A stretch of DNA of 36,722 bases from an uncultured Oscillatoriales cyanobacterium (GCA_903893625.1 CAITND010000148.1:1-36722); one strand, 5' to 3'. Positions 16,447 to 24,559 are shown, numbered from the stretch's first letter. Made by a program: numbers and translations. The notes: generated by a model not told the origin, from the letters alone.

Positions 16447-17745
16447 TCATTCTTGAGAAGGAGAAGAATGATTCCGTTGTTTCAAAGTTCGTTCAATTAA
16501 CCCAATTAAATGTTGGTGATTTGAGTCTGAAGTTAGGTTTTCTTCGGGAGAAAGTTCTAATTTTTCTATTTTAGGAGCGAAGGCGGGAATCAATTCAGGA
16601 CTGATATTTTTAGCTTGTTCTACGATTAAAACAATTAAATTAGGGTCATAATTATCAATCAGATGTTCTAATTCCTTAACCACCATTTCTGCTCGTTCTA
16701 TCTTCAGAAGAATAGAGCGAGCGATACTGGTTTCACTTTCAGAAATATCTTGAAGCTTTTGAACATGGAATCTAAAATGATTAGCAACTTTATTCATCTG
16801 CTGATTCACATTTAAAATTTGATTGAGCATTTGATTAATTTCTACATTAATTCTATTGAATCCTTCGGGGGCTGATTGAGATTGATAGGCGATAATAGAC
16901 GCTTGTACAGCCAGATGACGAATTTGTTGAAGAATCTTACCACTTAAATTACAAGCTGAGTCAATCGATTCTAAATCTTTAGAAATCAATTCGCTAATTT
17001 CTTTAATTTGATTGGTATTAGCATTGATCGAATTGGTATTTAAAAAAATTGAATGAAAAGATTTGCTGGTTTCTGTAATCACTAACTGACTAATTTGTAA
17101 AAAGTCTTCATTGATTTCAGTAATTTTTTGGGCGGTTTCAAAAATTTCTTGCTGCTTAACTTTTAAAAAATCTTCATAATTCTTTTTGATAAATTCCTGT
17201 TTAGCTTTATAATATTTACTATACTCTTTGAGTTTGTTTTTTTCGTTTTCAATCCCTTGAAAAGATTTTTCAATTTGAGATTGTTGTTGTTGAATTACAT
17301 TCTGGGCATAATTTAAGAGTTGATTTTGAGCTAACAACAAAGCTTGAACATCAAGAATCCGAAATATATTATTTTCATAGACCACAACAATCGGCTCATA
17401 AATTAATTCTTTAGCTCGATTCAATGCACTGTTAACAGCATTGGTAATCTTACAATTTTGATCCAGCATCAAAGCGGGAATTCTGAGATAATCCAGAAGC
17501 ACCTGAATCGGGCGATTCAAATAAACATTTTCTCGCTGCGGGGTATTCATCTGTTCTCGAAACTTTGTCCGTGAAATCATCCCTAAAAAGTGAGTCCCAT
17601 CCATGACAATCACTCCGGGTAAATCAGGGTTTTGTGCAAAGTTCTTAGCAACAATCTGTCCTAAAGTGGTAGAACTGACTCGAAAATCATGAGACAGGAC
17701 ATAAGCTAAGGTAGAATCGAAAGTTATGGAAGATTGGCTGCTCAT
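16447..17745 (-). CDS. CBS-domain protein with a long MCP-like coiled coil
   Basis: 432 residues, soluble. Residues 1-135 look like a pair of CBS domains (VIVMDGTHFLGMISRTKFRE; then IYEPIVVVYENNIFRILDVQ), which usually sense adenosine ligands. A long helical region follows (about 140-365) with heptads, including a segment whose layout (ISELISKDLESIDSACNLSG..., LAVQASIIAYQSQSAPEGFN) resembles the signalling tip of methyl-accepting chemotaxis proteins: helix, QASIIAYQSQ..., then helix. In MCPs the matching motif is LALNAAIEAARAGE; here it is diverged. The C-terminal 60 residues are polar. No histidine kinase or cyclase part is attached. It might be a soluble scaffold or partner of a chemotaxis-like array; the function is unknown. 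It converges with the SbcD-like gene and is divergent from the response-regulator fossil/nanE. Confidence 0.75.
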   Translation of the reverse strand: MSSQSSITFDSTLAYVLSHDFRVSSTTLGQIVAKNFAQNPDLPGVIVMDGTHFLGMISRTKFREQMNTPQRENVYLNRPIQVLLDYLRIPALMLDQNCKITNAVNSALNRAKELIYEPIVVVYENNIFRILDVQALLLAQNQLLNYAQNVIQQQQSQIEKSFQGIENEKNKLKEYSKYYKAKQEFIKKNYEDFLKVKQQEIFETAQKITEINEDFLQISQLVITETSKSFHSIFLNTNSINANTNQIKEISELISKDLESIDSACNLSGKILQQIRHLAVQASIIAYQSQSAPEGFNRINVEINQMLNQILNVNQQMNKVANHFRFHVQKLQDISESETSIARSILLKIERAEMVVKELEHLIDNYDPNLIVLIVEQAKNISPELIPAFAPKIEKLELSPEENLTSDSNHQHLIGLIERTLKQRNHSSPSQE

Positions 17746-17821
17746 TCATTTTGGCGGTTCAACGCAAACAGAGGTTATTCCAAGATCATACTGATGAGGT
17801 AAGACTGTTCTGTCAATTTTA

Positions 17822-17962
17822 ATGGAAGGGTTTACAGCCGTCAAACAAATTGAATTATTACAACCGGATGCTGTGATTATTGACCTCCATTTACCGGGAC
17901 AAGTTAGCTATGAAATTCTAAAGCAACTCCATCATCAACTCCTTTACGGTTTATTTTTAACT
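17822..17962 (+). pseudogene. Response-regulator receiver-domain fragment running into nanE
   Basis: About 47 codons from ATG 17822 read EGFTAVKQIELLQPDAVIID, then LHLPGQVSYEILKQL. This is the middle of a CheY-like receiver domain, including its phospho-acceptor Asp strand (VIIDLHLPG). The beginning (the DD pair) and the end (the Thr and Lys strands) are absent. The frame is open into nanE with no stop, so a 276-residue fusion could in principle be made. It is most likely a decayed 3'-truncated regulator left in front of nanE. Confidence 0.6.
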
Positions 17963-18652
17963 ATGAAATCGGATCTTTTGTTAACATTAACTCACGGATT
18001 AATTGTGTCCTGTCAAGCTCCTGTTGATTCCCCTTTGCATGATCCTATTGTGATTGCAGCCATGGCTAAAGCTGCTATTAACCAGGGTGCTGTAGGGGTG
18101 AGAATTGATACTCCTGAGCATATTGAAGCGGTGCGTCAACGGGTTTCTCAACCGATTATTGGACTCTGGAAACAACAAATTTCCGGGTTTGATGTATATA
18201 TTACACCTCGATTTGAAGATGCCGTAGCGATCGCAAAATCCGGGGCTGATATAATTGCCATTGATGCCACCCTCCGCGAACGTCCCCAAGGAGAAACGGT
18301 CAAGAATTTAATTGCCAAAATCCATCAAGAATTAGGCAAATTGGTGATGGCGGATGTGGATAGTTTAGAGGCTGCTATAGAAGCAGAATTAGCGGGTGCA
18401 GATTGTGTTGGAACGACATTATATGGTTATACAAAAGCCACCCAACATCAATCTCCTCCCGGTTTTGATTTATTAACCCAAATGGTTAATCAGTTGCAGG
18501 TTCCTATTATTTGTGAAGGAGGAATTTCCTCACCAGAAATGGCTAAAAAAGCCTTAGATTTAGGAGCCCATGCGGTTGTTGTTGGAACTGCGATCACAGG
18601 AATTGATCTCTTCGTTCAAGCCTATCAAAAAGCCATTTATAGCAGGGAATAA
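17963..18652 (+). CDS. nanE: N-acylglucosamine-6-phosphate 2-epimerase NanE
   Basis: About 230 residues from the ATG at 17963 (MKSDLLLTLTHGLIVSCQAP), the usual NanE length. TIM-barrel features: HDPIVIAAMAKAAINQGAVG, RIDTPEHIEAVRQRV, the catalytic-Lys strand PIIGLWKQQ, GADIIAIDATLRERP, VMADVDSLEAAIEAELAGAD, VGTTLYGYT and the phosphate-binding IICEGGISSPEMAKKALDLG followed by AVVVGTAITG. The enzyme converts N-acetylmannosamine-6-phosphate to N-acetylglucosamine-6-phosphate. No other sialic-acid or amino-sugar genes lie nearby, so the substrate role is by family. In-frame extension to 17822 adds a receiver-domain fragment and gives 276 residues; I prefer the internal start because it restores the normal N-terminus. 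The stop codon overlaps the first arm of the 18652-18717 inverted repeat. Confidence 0.88.
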   Translation: MKSDLLLTLTHGLIVSCQAPVDSPLHDPIVIAAMAKAAINQGAVGVRIDTPEHIEAVRQRVSQPIIGLWKQQISGFDVYITPRFEDAVAIAKSGADIIAIDATLRERPQGETVKNLIAKIHQELGKLVMADVDSLEAAIEAELAGADCVGTTLYGYTKATQHQSPPGFDLLTQMVNQLQVPIICEGGISSPEMAKKALDLGAHAVVVGTAITGIDLFVQAYQKAIYSRE

Positions 18653-18717
18653 GAAACCGGGTTTCTGTCTTAATCTTTGCTGCATAACAGAAATCTCGTT
18701 GAAGAAACCCGGTTTCT
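18652..18717. repeat. Perfect 15-bp inverted repeat, likely bidirectional terminator
   Basis: AGAAACCGGGTTTCT (18652-18666) and its exact complement AGAAACCCGGTTTCT (18703-18717), separated by 36 bases. Each arm is itself nearly palindromic. It fills the gap between the convergent nanE and YbhN-type genes. The word GAAACCGGGTTTCT is, as I recall, a dispersed repeat in several filamentous cyanobacteria. Confidence 0.7.
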
Positions 18718-18726
18718 GATATCACC

Positions 18727-19737
18727 TTATTGAATGGGGTGAGAATTATCGAAGAATTTTTGATCTAATTGAGCTAATAATGCACCCACGGTTTCAGAGA
18801 TAATACTAACTAAACGATAAAAAGCGATCGCACTTAATAAAATAGGAGGAGAAAATTGATGACTCAATAAGGCTAAAGCCGTGGCTTCAAAAACCCCTAA
18901 TCCCCCCGGTGCGCCCGGAACTAATAACCCCAATAACCACGCTAAACTATAAGCGCCTAATAATAGGGGAATCTGATCAAAACGCAGGGGATGTAATGCC
19001 AATAGTGTTAATATAAACCCTAACCATCTTAATCCAATAAATCCAACTTCTCCGAGGAGAGGTTTAATCGGATAAGACTCTAATTGACAGAAAGGAGGTT
19101 CTGGGAGATTAGGCGGTTTCTTTTTTAATTTTGACTTTTCTAAATATTTAAGAATAGGGTTTAAAATTCGAGGATGAATCCCAATTCCCAGAGCAATTAA
19201 ACCGATAATTTGCAACATCCAAAAGGGGCTACGATAGCTAATTAAAGCCACTCCTAATGCTGCTGTTGCCATCATTAACGGTTCGAGTAATACACTCAAA
19301 GTTGCGACTCCAATGGCAACACCAGTATCCTTCATCGCCACAATTCGCCCATAAAAATGCCAAATATTTCCGGGTAGATATTTAGCAATATTTGTGATTA
19401 AATAAACTTGTAATCCCCAACGGGTTCTAACGGGTTGTTTGAACATCCGAATAATAATTAACCAAACCCATCCTGACCAAAGGTGAGCCGAAAGCGTCAC
19501 CAAGAAGGCTAAGGAAAGATACATCCATCCCGTTGAAGTGATTTCAATTTCTGAAATGGCTTGCCAATGCTTTCTGAAATTAGCAGCCAAGAAAAATAAT
19601 GTTCCGCCTAAAATCATCCATTTTAAGTAAGGTTTCACGAAACCGAGGATAATTTTAACGGGTTTCAATAAACCTCCAGAGGATTGAGGTTCTAAGGAGG
19701 GCTTGGAGGGCTGAATTTTAAGTTTTGTGGGTTGCAT
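18727..19737 (-). CDS. YbhN/LPG_synthase_TM-family integral membrane protein
   Basis: 336 residues with about eight hydrophobic segments (for example 36-51, 69-87, 124-175 region, 225-300 region). It has the family signatures: YLITNIAKYLPGNIWHFYGR (about 112-131) and LAWLLGLLVPGAPGGLGVFE (about 262-281), then ALALLSHQF. This is the transmembrane part shared with MprF-type lysylphosphatidylglycerol synthases and the UPF0104 (YbhN) group, here without the soluble aminoacyl-transferase domain. It may move or flip a lipid-linked substrate; nothing more specific is visible. The soluble N-terminus (about 1-34) is Pro/Lys-rich. It starts 13 bases after the NlpC/P60 gene, so the two probably form an operon, hinting at an envelope role. 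Confidence 0.85.
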   Translation of the reverse strand: MQPTKLKIQPSKPSLEPQSSGGLLKPVKIILGFVKPYLKWMILGGTLFFLAANFRKHWQAISEIEITSTGWMYLSLAFLVTLSAHLWSGWVWLIIIRMFKQPVRTRWGLQVYLITNIAKYLPGNIWHFYGRIVAMKDTGVAIGVATLSVLLEPLMMATAALGVALISYRSPFWMLQIIGLIALGIGIHPRILNPILKYLEKSKLKKKPPNLPEPPFCQLESYPIKPLLGEVGFIGLRWLGFILTLLALHPLRFDQIPLLLGAYSLAWLLGLLVPGAPGGLGVFEATALALLSHQFSPPILLSAIAFYRLVSIISETVGALLAQLDQKFFDNSHPIQ

Positions 19738-19750
19738 TTTAGAGTCCTAA

Positions 19751-20482
19751 TTAATGAAATATAGAAGCAGGTTGATAACTACAAATGACTCGTCCTGCCC
19801 CCCGCAACTGTTGAAAATAATATTGAATACAGGCATCCCCTTCGGGTGATAAGATATCAATTTTAATTCCATTCCGACCGTGTTCTCTTCCTGAACTGTG
19901 GATATATTGTTCTTCTCCGAGATACAATCCAACATGAGTGGCTTTTTGGGCTGTTCCAAAAAATATCAAATCTCCGGGTAAAAGACAAGAGAAATCCAAT
20001 TGTTCACGATTAAAAGCCATTGGTTTTGTAAAGGCTTCCTGTTGATAGGCATCTCTGGGTATCCAAATCCCGACCGCAGCAAACGCAGCTTGGATTAAAC
20101 CCGAACAGTCATAATTAGGGCCGAGTGTTCCTCCCCAAAGGTAATAATTGGGGATTACCATTGCGGCTTGAGTAAACTGAATAATTTGGGGAATTGTAGC
20201 TTGAATTTGATCCTCTGACCAAACTTGGGCTTGATAGGGTTGAGTCGCAATCTCTAAGTGAGTGCGATCTGAAGTGGCTAACCAAGCAGTATAATCATCT
20301 TCGCATAATTGTACTAAAATACTGGGTGAATTACTAATATGATTTTGGGGTTCAGGAAATAGACGTAAATGACGACCTTTTCCCGCTTGCGTTGCTAAAG
20401 TTTGGCACTCGGTCGAATCATAGAGATCTAAATTCTCTCTACAAAAATACTCAATCGAATCTGATAAACATTCAACCATCAT
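19751..20482 (-). CDS. NlpC/P60 cell-wall peptidase with SH3-like N-terminus
   Basis: About 243 residues from the ATG at 20482 (a second ATG follows at 20479); a TTG reading from 20518 runs into the heptamer repeat and is unlikely. Catalytic Cys is in NYDCSGLIQAAF, the His in THVGLYLGEEQ and a third polar residue His in YIHSSGREHG. The N-terminal 110 residues are SH3-like (LRLFPEPQNHISN, VQLCEDDYTAWLA). This is the architecture of the cyanobacterial gamma-D-glutamyl-diamino-acid endopeptidases solved from Anabaena and Nostoc, which cut murein stem peptides. No signal peptide is visible, so it may act on recycled muropeptides in the cytoplasm or be exported another way. It is divergent from the beta-lactamase-like gene and upstream of the YbhN-type gene. 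Confidence 0.9.
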   Translation of the reverse strand: MMVECLSDSIEYFCRENLDLYDSTECQTLATQAGKGRHLRLFPEPQNHISNSPSILVQLCEDDYTAWLATSDRTHLEIATQPYQAQVWSEDQIQATIPQIIQFTQAAMVIPNYYLWGGTLGPNYDCSGLIQAAFAAVGIWIPRDAYQQEAFTKPMAFNREQLDFSCLLPGDLIFFGTAQKATHVGLYLGEEQYIHSSGREHGRNGIKIDILSPEGDACIQYYFQQLRGAGRVICSYQPASIFH

Positions 20483-20506
20483 AGATAAGCCGATAGAGGA
20501 ATAGGT

Positions 20507-20555
20507 GTCAACTGTCAACCGTCAACCGTCAACTGTCAACCGTCAACCGTCAACC
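20507..20555. repeat. Heptamer tandem repeat (seven GTCAACY units)
   Basis: Seven uninterrupted units of GTCAACT or GTCAACC fill the divergent gap between the two envelope genes. Being 7 bases long, the repeat lets false start codons extend both flanking frames into it. The same heptamer appears in the opposite orientation at 23290-23322. Confidence 0.92.
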
Positions 20556-20558
20556 GAA

Positions 20559-21494
20559 ATGACTTTTTTCCATTCCGATGAACAATTAGAAACCCTTGGC
20601 AAAGGCATTATAGATGCAACGCGCACACAATTTCCAGGTTTAGCCGCAAATCAACTGGCGATGACCTGGTTAGTTTATGACCCCCCGATTTCTGTCAATA
20701 CCGGAGGTGCTTTAACTCCTGAAGAATTTTGGAAATATCCGGTTCGAGGATTTAACTATCGGGGAATTGAACGAATTTATCCCGCCAGTATTGTGAAATT
20801 GTTTTATTTGGTGGCTGTTTTTGAATGGAAAGAAAAGGGGATGTTACGGACAACCCCAGAATTGGAACGAGCTACTAGAGATATGATTATTGACTCTAGT
20901 AATGATGCCACCAGTTTAGTTGTAGATGTGTTAACGGGAAGCACAAGCGGGCCAGAATTATCTACAGGGCCGTTTGAAACCTGGAAAAGTCAACGCAATT
21001 TAGTTAATCGTTATTTGCAAACCCTGAACTGGCCGGAATTTGAATCGATTAATGTTAATCAAAAAACCTGGTGTGATGGCGCTTATGGTCGAGAACGAAT
21101 TTTTTTAGGGGAATTAATGGAAAATCGCAATATGTTAACGACTAATGCAACGGCTCGATTATTGCATAGTATTATCGGCGGTGTTGCAGTTTCTTCTATT
21201 GCTTCTAGTCAAATGATGAAATTAATCAAACGCAGTCTTGACCCCACCGATTTAGCAGAAAATCCAGAGAATCAAGTCAATGGTTTTCTAGGAGATGGAT
21301 TGCCTAAAACTGCAAAACTCTGGTCAAAAGCAGGACATACCAGTCAAGTTCGTCATGATGCGGCTTATATTGAACTTCCTGCTACTCGACCTTATGTATT
21401 AGTCGTATTTACAGAAGGAAAAGCTCAAAGTAAAAATCAAGAACTGTTGCCTTTTATTTCACAAAAGGTTGCGGAAGCGATGAAAACTTTATAG
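20559..21494 (+). CDS. Class-A beta-lactamase-like serine hydrolase
   Basis: About 311 residues from the ATG at 20559 (MTFFHSDEQLETLGKGI). Reading from a GTG at 20505 adds 18 residues encoded by the heptamer repeat (STVNRQP twice), so that start is rejected. Active-site motifs: SxxK as PASIVKLF (about 86-93), an SDN-like SSND in IIDSSNDATS (about 124-133), and a KTG-like KAG in LWSKAGHTSQ (about 260). A classical omega-loop ExxxN is not evident. These proteins belong to the penicillin-binding/beta-lactamase fold; cyanobacterial members are often of unknown substrate and may be esterases or peptidases rather than antibiotic-degrading enzymes. No signal peptide is seen. It is divergent from an NlpC/P60 peptidase, suggesting a shared role in cell-wall metabolism. 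Confidence 0.85.
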   Translation: MTFFHSDEQLETLGKGIIDATRTQFPGLAANQLAMTWLVYDPPISVNTGGALTPEEFWKYPVRGFNYRGIERIYPASIVKLFYLVAVFEWKEKGMLRTTPELERATRDMIIDSSNDATSLVVDVLTGSTSGPELSTGPFETWKSQRNLVNRYLQTLNWPEFESINVNQKTWCDGAYGRERIFLGELMENRNMLTTNATARLLHSIIGGVAVSSIASSQMMKLIKRSLDPTDLAENPENQVNGFLGDGLPKTAKLWSKAGHTSQVRHDAAYIELPATRPYVLVVFTEGKAQSKNQELLPFISQKVAEAMKTL

Positions 21495-21506
21495 TAGGGA
21501 ATGGGG

Positions 21507-21569
21507 AATTACGAATTACGAATTGGGAATTACGAATTACGAATTACGAATTACGAATTACGAATTGGG
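21507..21569. repeat. Heptamer tandem repeat (nine AATTACG/AATTGGG units)
   Basis: Nine in-register 7-base units: AATTACG seven times with two AATTGGG variants (third and ninth). It lies between the 3' ends of the beta-lactamase-like gene and the ammonium transporter. A C-rich stretch with CCCCTTGT and TTCCCTG repeats follows to about 21625. Words of this repeat also form the palindrome at 3600-3643. Confidence 0.92.
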
Positions 21570-21638
21570 AATAGTTATTTCCCCTTGTCCCCTTGTCCCC
21601 TCATCCCCCTGTTCCCTGTTCCCTGCTATAGCTAGGAA

Positions 21639-23045
21639 CTAACCTTCTTTTCGGGCGTAAGTTTCAGTCGCAAAACTTAAACCAGAAGCAAAGTCTTCAC
21701 CATACCCTTCTTCACCGTGTTGATCAACATCTAAACCTTGTTCTTCGACCATCGATTTAACTCGTAGTTCCATCAAGGAACCGAGAATTTTCATGATCAC
21801 AAAGGTTCCAGCCGCCGCAAAAATATAAGTAGCAATCACCCCAATAGTTTGAGGAATTAATTGCCCTGGATTTCCATACAGAAGTCCATCAAATCCAGCC
21901 GGGTTAACAGTTTTGGTGGCAAAAACTCCGGTTAAAATAGCCCCAATGGTTCCACCGACACCATGAACAGAATAGGTATCTAAAGAATCATCAAATTGTA
22001 ATTTCACCCGCCAACTTACTGCATAGAAACAACCAACAGCTGTGATAGAACCGATTAAAATTGCACCGACGGGGGTAACAAATCCGGCTGCGGGAGTCAC
22101 ACCCACTAATCCCGCTAAGAAACCACTAGCAGTACCAACGGCCGTGGGTTTACCGCGTAAAATCCATTCCACAATTGCCCAAGTCAACCCTCCGGCTGCG
22201 GTTGAGACCATCGTGGCAACAAAGGCAACGGTCGCTAAAGAACCTGCACCTAAAGCACTACCAGCATTAAAGCCAAACCAGCCAAACCATAACATCCCAA
22301 TCCCTAACAGCACAAAAGGAACATTATGGGGGACATGGGGAATCACCATAAAATGCTTACGAGAGCCAATCATCCAAGCGATAACCACCGCCGAGACCCC
22401 AGAACTGATATGAACCACAGTTCCCCCCGCAAAGTCTAACGCACCAATGGCTTGTAACCAACCCCGACCCCAAACCCAATGGGCTAAGGGAGAATAAACG
22501 AACGTAGACCACAATAAGACAAACCAAAAATAGGCTTTAAAACTCATCCGTTCTACAATCGCCCCAGAAATTAGGGCCGGGGTGATGATGGCGAACATCA
22601 TCTGATACACCATAAATAACTGGTGGGGAATGGTGCCAGCGTAGCCAATGGGGTCAGGCGCATCGGCTGTAACTTTATTTAAAAATACCCAATCTAATCC
22701 GCCAATGAACTGTTCAATGCCTTTGCCAAAGCCTTCTGAGACGGGAGTAGAGACATTAAAGGCGAGGCTATATCCCCAGAATACCCAGGTCACACCCACG
22801 ATTCCCATCAAGATGAAACTCATCATCATCGTGTTGAGAACGTTGCGCGATCGCACTAATCCACCATAAAAGAAAGCTAACCCTGGTGTCATAAACAACA
22901 CTAAGGCAGAAGAAACTAGCATAAATGCTGTATCCCCTGTATTAATGGGGTTTTCTACTGCGTCTTGCGCCCAGGCTGTTCCCGTCAAAGGGCCAGCCAA
23001 GAGAGCTAATGCGACTAATCCAACGATCAATAATTTTTTCAGCAC
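21639..23045 (-). CDS. amt: Ammonium transporter Amt
   Basis: 468 residues from a GTG at 23045 with a GGGAAAG-like ribosome site. An N-terminal signal-type segment (KKLLIVGLVALALL...AWAQ, cleavable after about 26) precedes the eleven-helix Amt core. Signatures: MTPGLAFFYGGLVRSRNVLN (about 53-72), DFAGGTVVHISSGVSAV with the first pore His, and the second pore His in DTYSVHGVGGTIGA. The C-terminal tail (about 425-468) is the region bound by PII-type regulators in homologues. It carries ammonium or ammonia across the inner membrane at low supply. A possible NtcA box lies upstream at 23119-23132, consistent with nitrogen control. No glnB/glnK gene is adjacent in the window, as is usual in cyanobacteria. 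Confidence 0.95.
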   Translation of the reverse strand: MLKKLLIVGLVALALLAGPLTGTAWAQDAVENPINTGDTAFMLVSSALVLFMTPGLAFFYGGLVRSRNVLNTMMMSFILMGIVGVTWVFWGYSLAFNVSTPVSEGFGKGIEQFIGGLDWVFLNKVTADAPDPIGYAGTIPHQLFMVYQMMFAIITPALISGAIVERMSFKAYFWFVLLWSTFVYSPLAHWVWGRGWLQAIGALDFAGGTVVHISSGVSAVVIAWMIGSRKHFMVIPHVPHNVPFVLLGIGMLWFGWFGFNAGSALGAGSLATVAFVATMVSTAAGGLTWAIVEWILRGKPTAVGTASGFLAGLVGVTPAAGFVTPVGAILIGSITAVGCFYAVSWRVKLQFDDSLDTYSVHGVGGTIGAILTGVFATKTVNPAGFDGLLYGNPGQLIPQTIGVIATYIFAAAGTFVIMKILGSLMELRVKSMVEEQGLDVDQHGEEGYGEDFASGLSFATETYARKEG

Positions 23046-23118
23046 GTTAGTCTTTCCCTATAACCCATTACTGAACGGATGAATTAGTATTTTGCCCATT
23101 GACTCTTGTAATCATTCT

Positions 23119-23132
23119 GTATTCTAAAACAC
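23119..23132 (-). promoter_or_regulatory. Possible NtcA-type site upstream of amt
   Basis: On the minus strand GTG-N8-TAC, one base off the NtcA consensus GTA-N8-TAC, about 75 bases before the amt start. A weak -10 (AATACT) lies about 27 bases downstream, slightly further than the usual 22. Cyanobacterial amt genes are commonly NtcA-controlled; this particular match is only suggestive. Confidence 0.35.
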
Positions 23133-23253
23133 AAAATGCCGGGAATCACAATCCTTTAACTGTTGCTTAAGACCGTCAAGAGTAGCTTTTGACAAAATGC
23201 CCGGATTATTTTCCAATTTAGAGAATAAACAGATCAGATGCACCCTGATAGTT

Positions 23254-23282
23254 AACCCCCAGCTAAATGCCGGGGGTTTTTT
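23254..23282 (+). terminator. Orphan rho-independent terminator on the plus strand
   Basis: AACCCCC (23254-23260) pairs with GGGGGTT (23272-23278), followed by TTTTTTG. No plus-strand gene ends here, and the two neighbouring genes are both on the minus strand. It could end a small RNA starting somewhere in 23100-23240, antisense to the amt leader. Confidence 0.5.
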
Positions 23283-23289
23283 GTTAATG

Positions 23290-23383
23290 GGTTGACGGTT
23301 GACGGTTGGCGGTTGACGGTTAGCTCTTAGGGAGCGAGGACGCTCCCCCTGCTCCCCCTGCCTCCCCTGCCTCCCCTGCTCCC
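23290..23383. repeat. Heptamer repeat GGTTGAC and C-rich short repeats
   Basis: At 23290-23322 there are four GGTTGAC/GGTTGGC units plus a partial one, the reverse complement of the heptamer at 20507-20555. At 23338-23383 there are repeated CTCCCCCTG/CTCCCCTGC words, directly before the PRC-barrel gene's 3' end. Confidence 0.85.
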
Positions 23384-23389
23384 TATCAC

Positions 23390-24388
23390 CTACTCCTCAT
23401 ATTCCGGCATTTTCTTCTTCTCTGGAATATTAATTCGGGGGGGTTGATAGGGTTGAGGAGTTTCGTCATCATTCCAAGCGTCAGCATCTACTTCATTTTC
23501 GTATTCATAGTTTAATTCTCTGGCGTAGAGCTTTTGATCTTGACGGGGCGGTTCAATGGGAACTAATTCTCGTTCTCGATAGCGATCATCCTCATCCCGT
23601 TCAACATCGCCCCAGTTATCTTCTTCTTCATAGTCATTGTAAATCGGTTGGGGTTGACGCAAGGGTTGAACCGGGGCGGGATGTTCTTCCCAGGCGTCGT
23701 TTTCATCCCAAGCTGCTTCCTTGGCTGGGGCTGAGGCGCGACCCGCCCGTTGGGTCGGGGTTTGGGGAAGTCCGGTTCCTAACTGGTTGGCTGGTTTAAC
23801 CGTTGGCGGATAATACATTCCCTCTTCTTCTTTTTCCCAAGGTGCTTCCCCTAAACCTAAGCGTTCTAACAGACCGACAGAAAGCTGTTGCAAGCGATCT
23901 TCTGATCCTTCAAATACAATTAAGCGATTGGGGCCACTACTGACAATTTCCTCAATGGACAATTCGTAGGTGCTAATCACTTGTTCAGGAATTTGAGGCA
24001 GACCAATGGAGGCGATAATTAAAGATTCTAATTTGCCATCACGGGTATCGAATTTGAACCCTCGAACTCGCCCTAACGGTTCTCCCGTTTCAGTAATTAC
24101 TTCACTATTGATCAGCGTACTGTAGCCTTCTACATCCACGTCTTCTTCGAGGACGGTATCATCATCCACCAAAATTACGTCACCGATTTCGCGGACACTA
24201 CTCAGGTACATAAATTTTGGCATTCCAGCGAACGCCAGAATATTATCGCGGATTCCGATCGCTACAATTTCACGCTGATCTACGTCTACCCATAATTGAC
24301 TGACGATCCCAAGTCGTCTACCTCTGTCACGGGTGATTACTTGAGTGCCGAGAATTTCGGAGCGTTGGCGGATATGTTCAGATGTCAT
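23390..24388 (-). CDS. PRC-barrel domain protein with acidic, disordered C-terminus
   Basis: About 332 residues from the ATG at 24388 (MTSEHIRQRSEIL); a TTG at 24415 would add 9 residues but is unlikely. Two PRC-barrel-like repeats are visible: GTQVITRDRGRRLGIVSQLW with VDVDQREIVAIGIRD (about 14-50), and STLINSEVITETGEPLGRVRGFKFDTRDGKLESLI (about 91-125). A charged, Pro/Asp/Glu-rich tail (about 200-332) has DDEDRYRERE-like runs. PRC barrels are small beta-folds found in photosynthetic reaction-centre H subunits and RimM. Stand-alone cyanobacterial copies are mostly of unknown function, possibly RNA- or membrane-associated. Its upstream region is IS debris. Confidence 0.82.
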   Translation of the reverse strand: MTSEHIRQRSEILGTQVITRDRGRRLGIVSQLWVDVDQREIVAIGIRDNILAFAGMPKFMYLSSVREIGDVILVDDDTVLEEDVDVEGYSTLINSEVITETGEPLGRVRGFKFDTRDGKLESLIIASIGLPQIPEQVISTYELSIEEIVSSGPNRLIVFEGSEDRLQQLSVGLLERLGLGEAPWEKEEEGMYYPPTVKPANQLGTGLPQTPTQRAGRASAPAKEAAWDENDAWEEHPAPVQPLRQPQPIYNDYEEEDNWGDVERDEDDRYRERELVPIEPPRQDQKLYARELNYEYENEVDADAWNDDETPQPYQPPRINIPEKKKMPEYEE

Positions 24389-24430
24389 GCTAATAGCGAA
24401 TTTCAGTTTTAACAAATCGGAGCAAGAAGT

Positions 24431-24459
24431 CCCACACCATAATATACGTTGGTGTTGGG
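24431..24459 (+). mobile_element. IS end hairpin, first copy
   Basis: CCCACACCA pairs with TGGTGTTGGG around AATATACG. The AGAAGTCCCACACCA...TGGTGTTGGG arrangement matches a second copy at about 24680-24716 (AGAAGCCTACATCA...TTGGTGTTGGGTAGTTCA). Both have the look of the right end of an IS200/IS605-type element. Confidence 0.5.
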
Positions 24460-24559
24460 CTTGTCCTCGCGGATACGGAGAATGAATTATGACCCCAAAA
24501 TATGAATTGTGTGCAAGACTAAAATAGTCTTGGCATCACATCATCTATAGCGAAAACCA

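Noticed and set aside
20505-20558. Extended N-termini of both genes flanking the heptamer repeat
   Set aside because: The extensions translate the repeat (STVNRQP units) from GTG/TTG starts; internal ATGs at 20482 (minus) and 20559 (plus) restore normal family N-termini.
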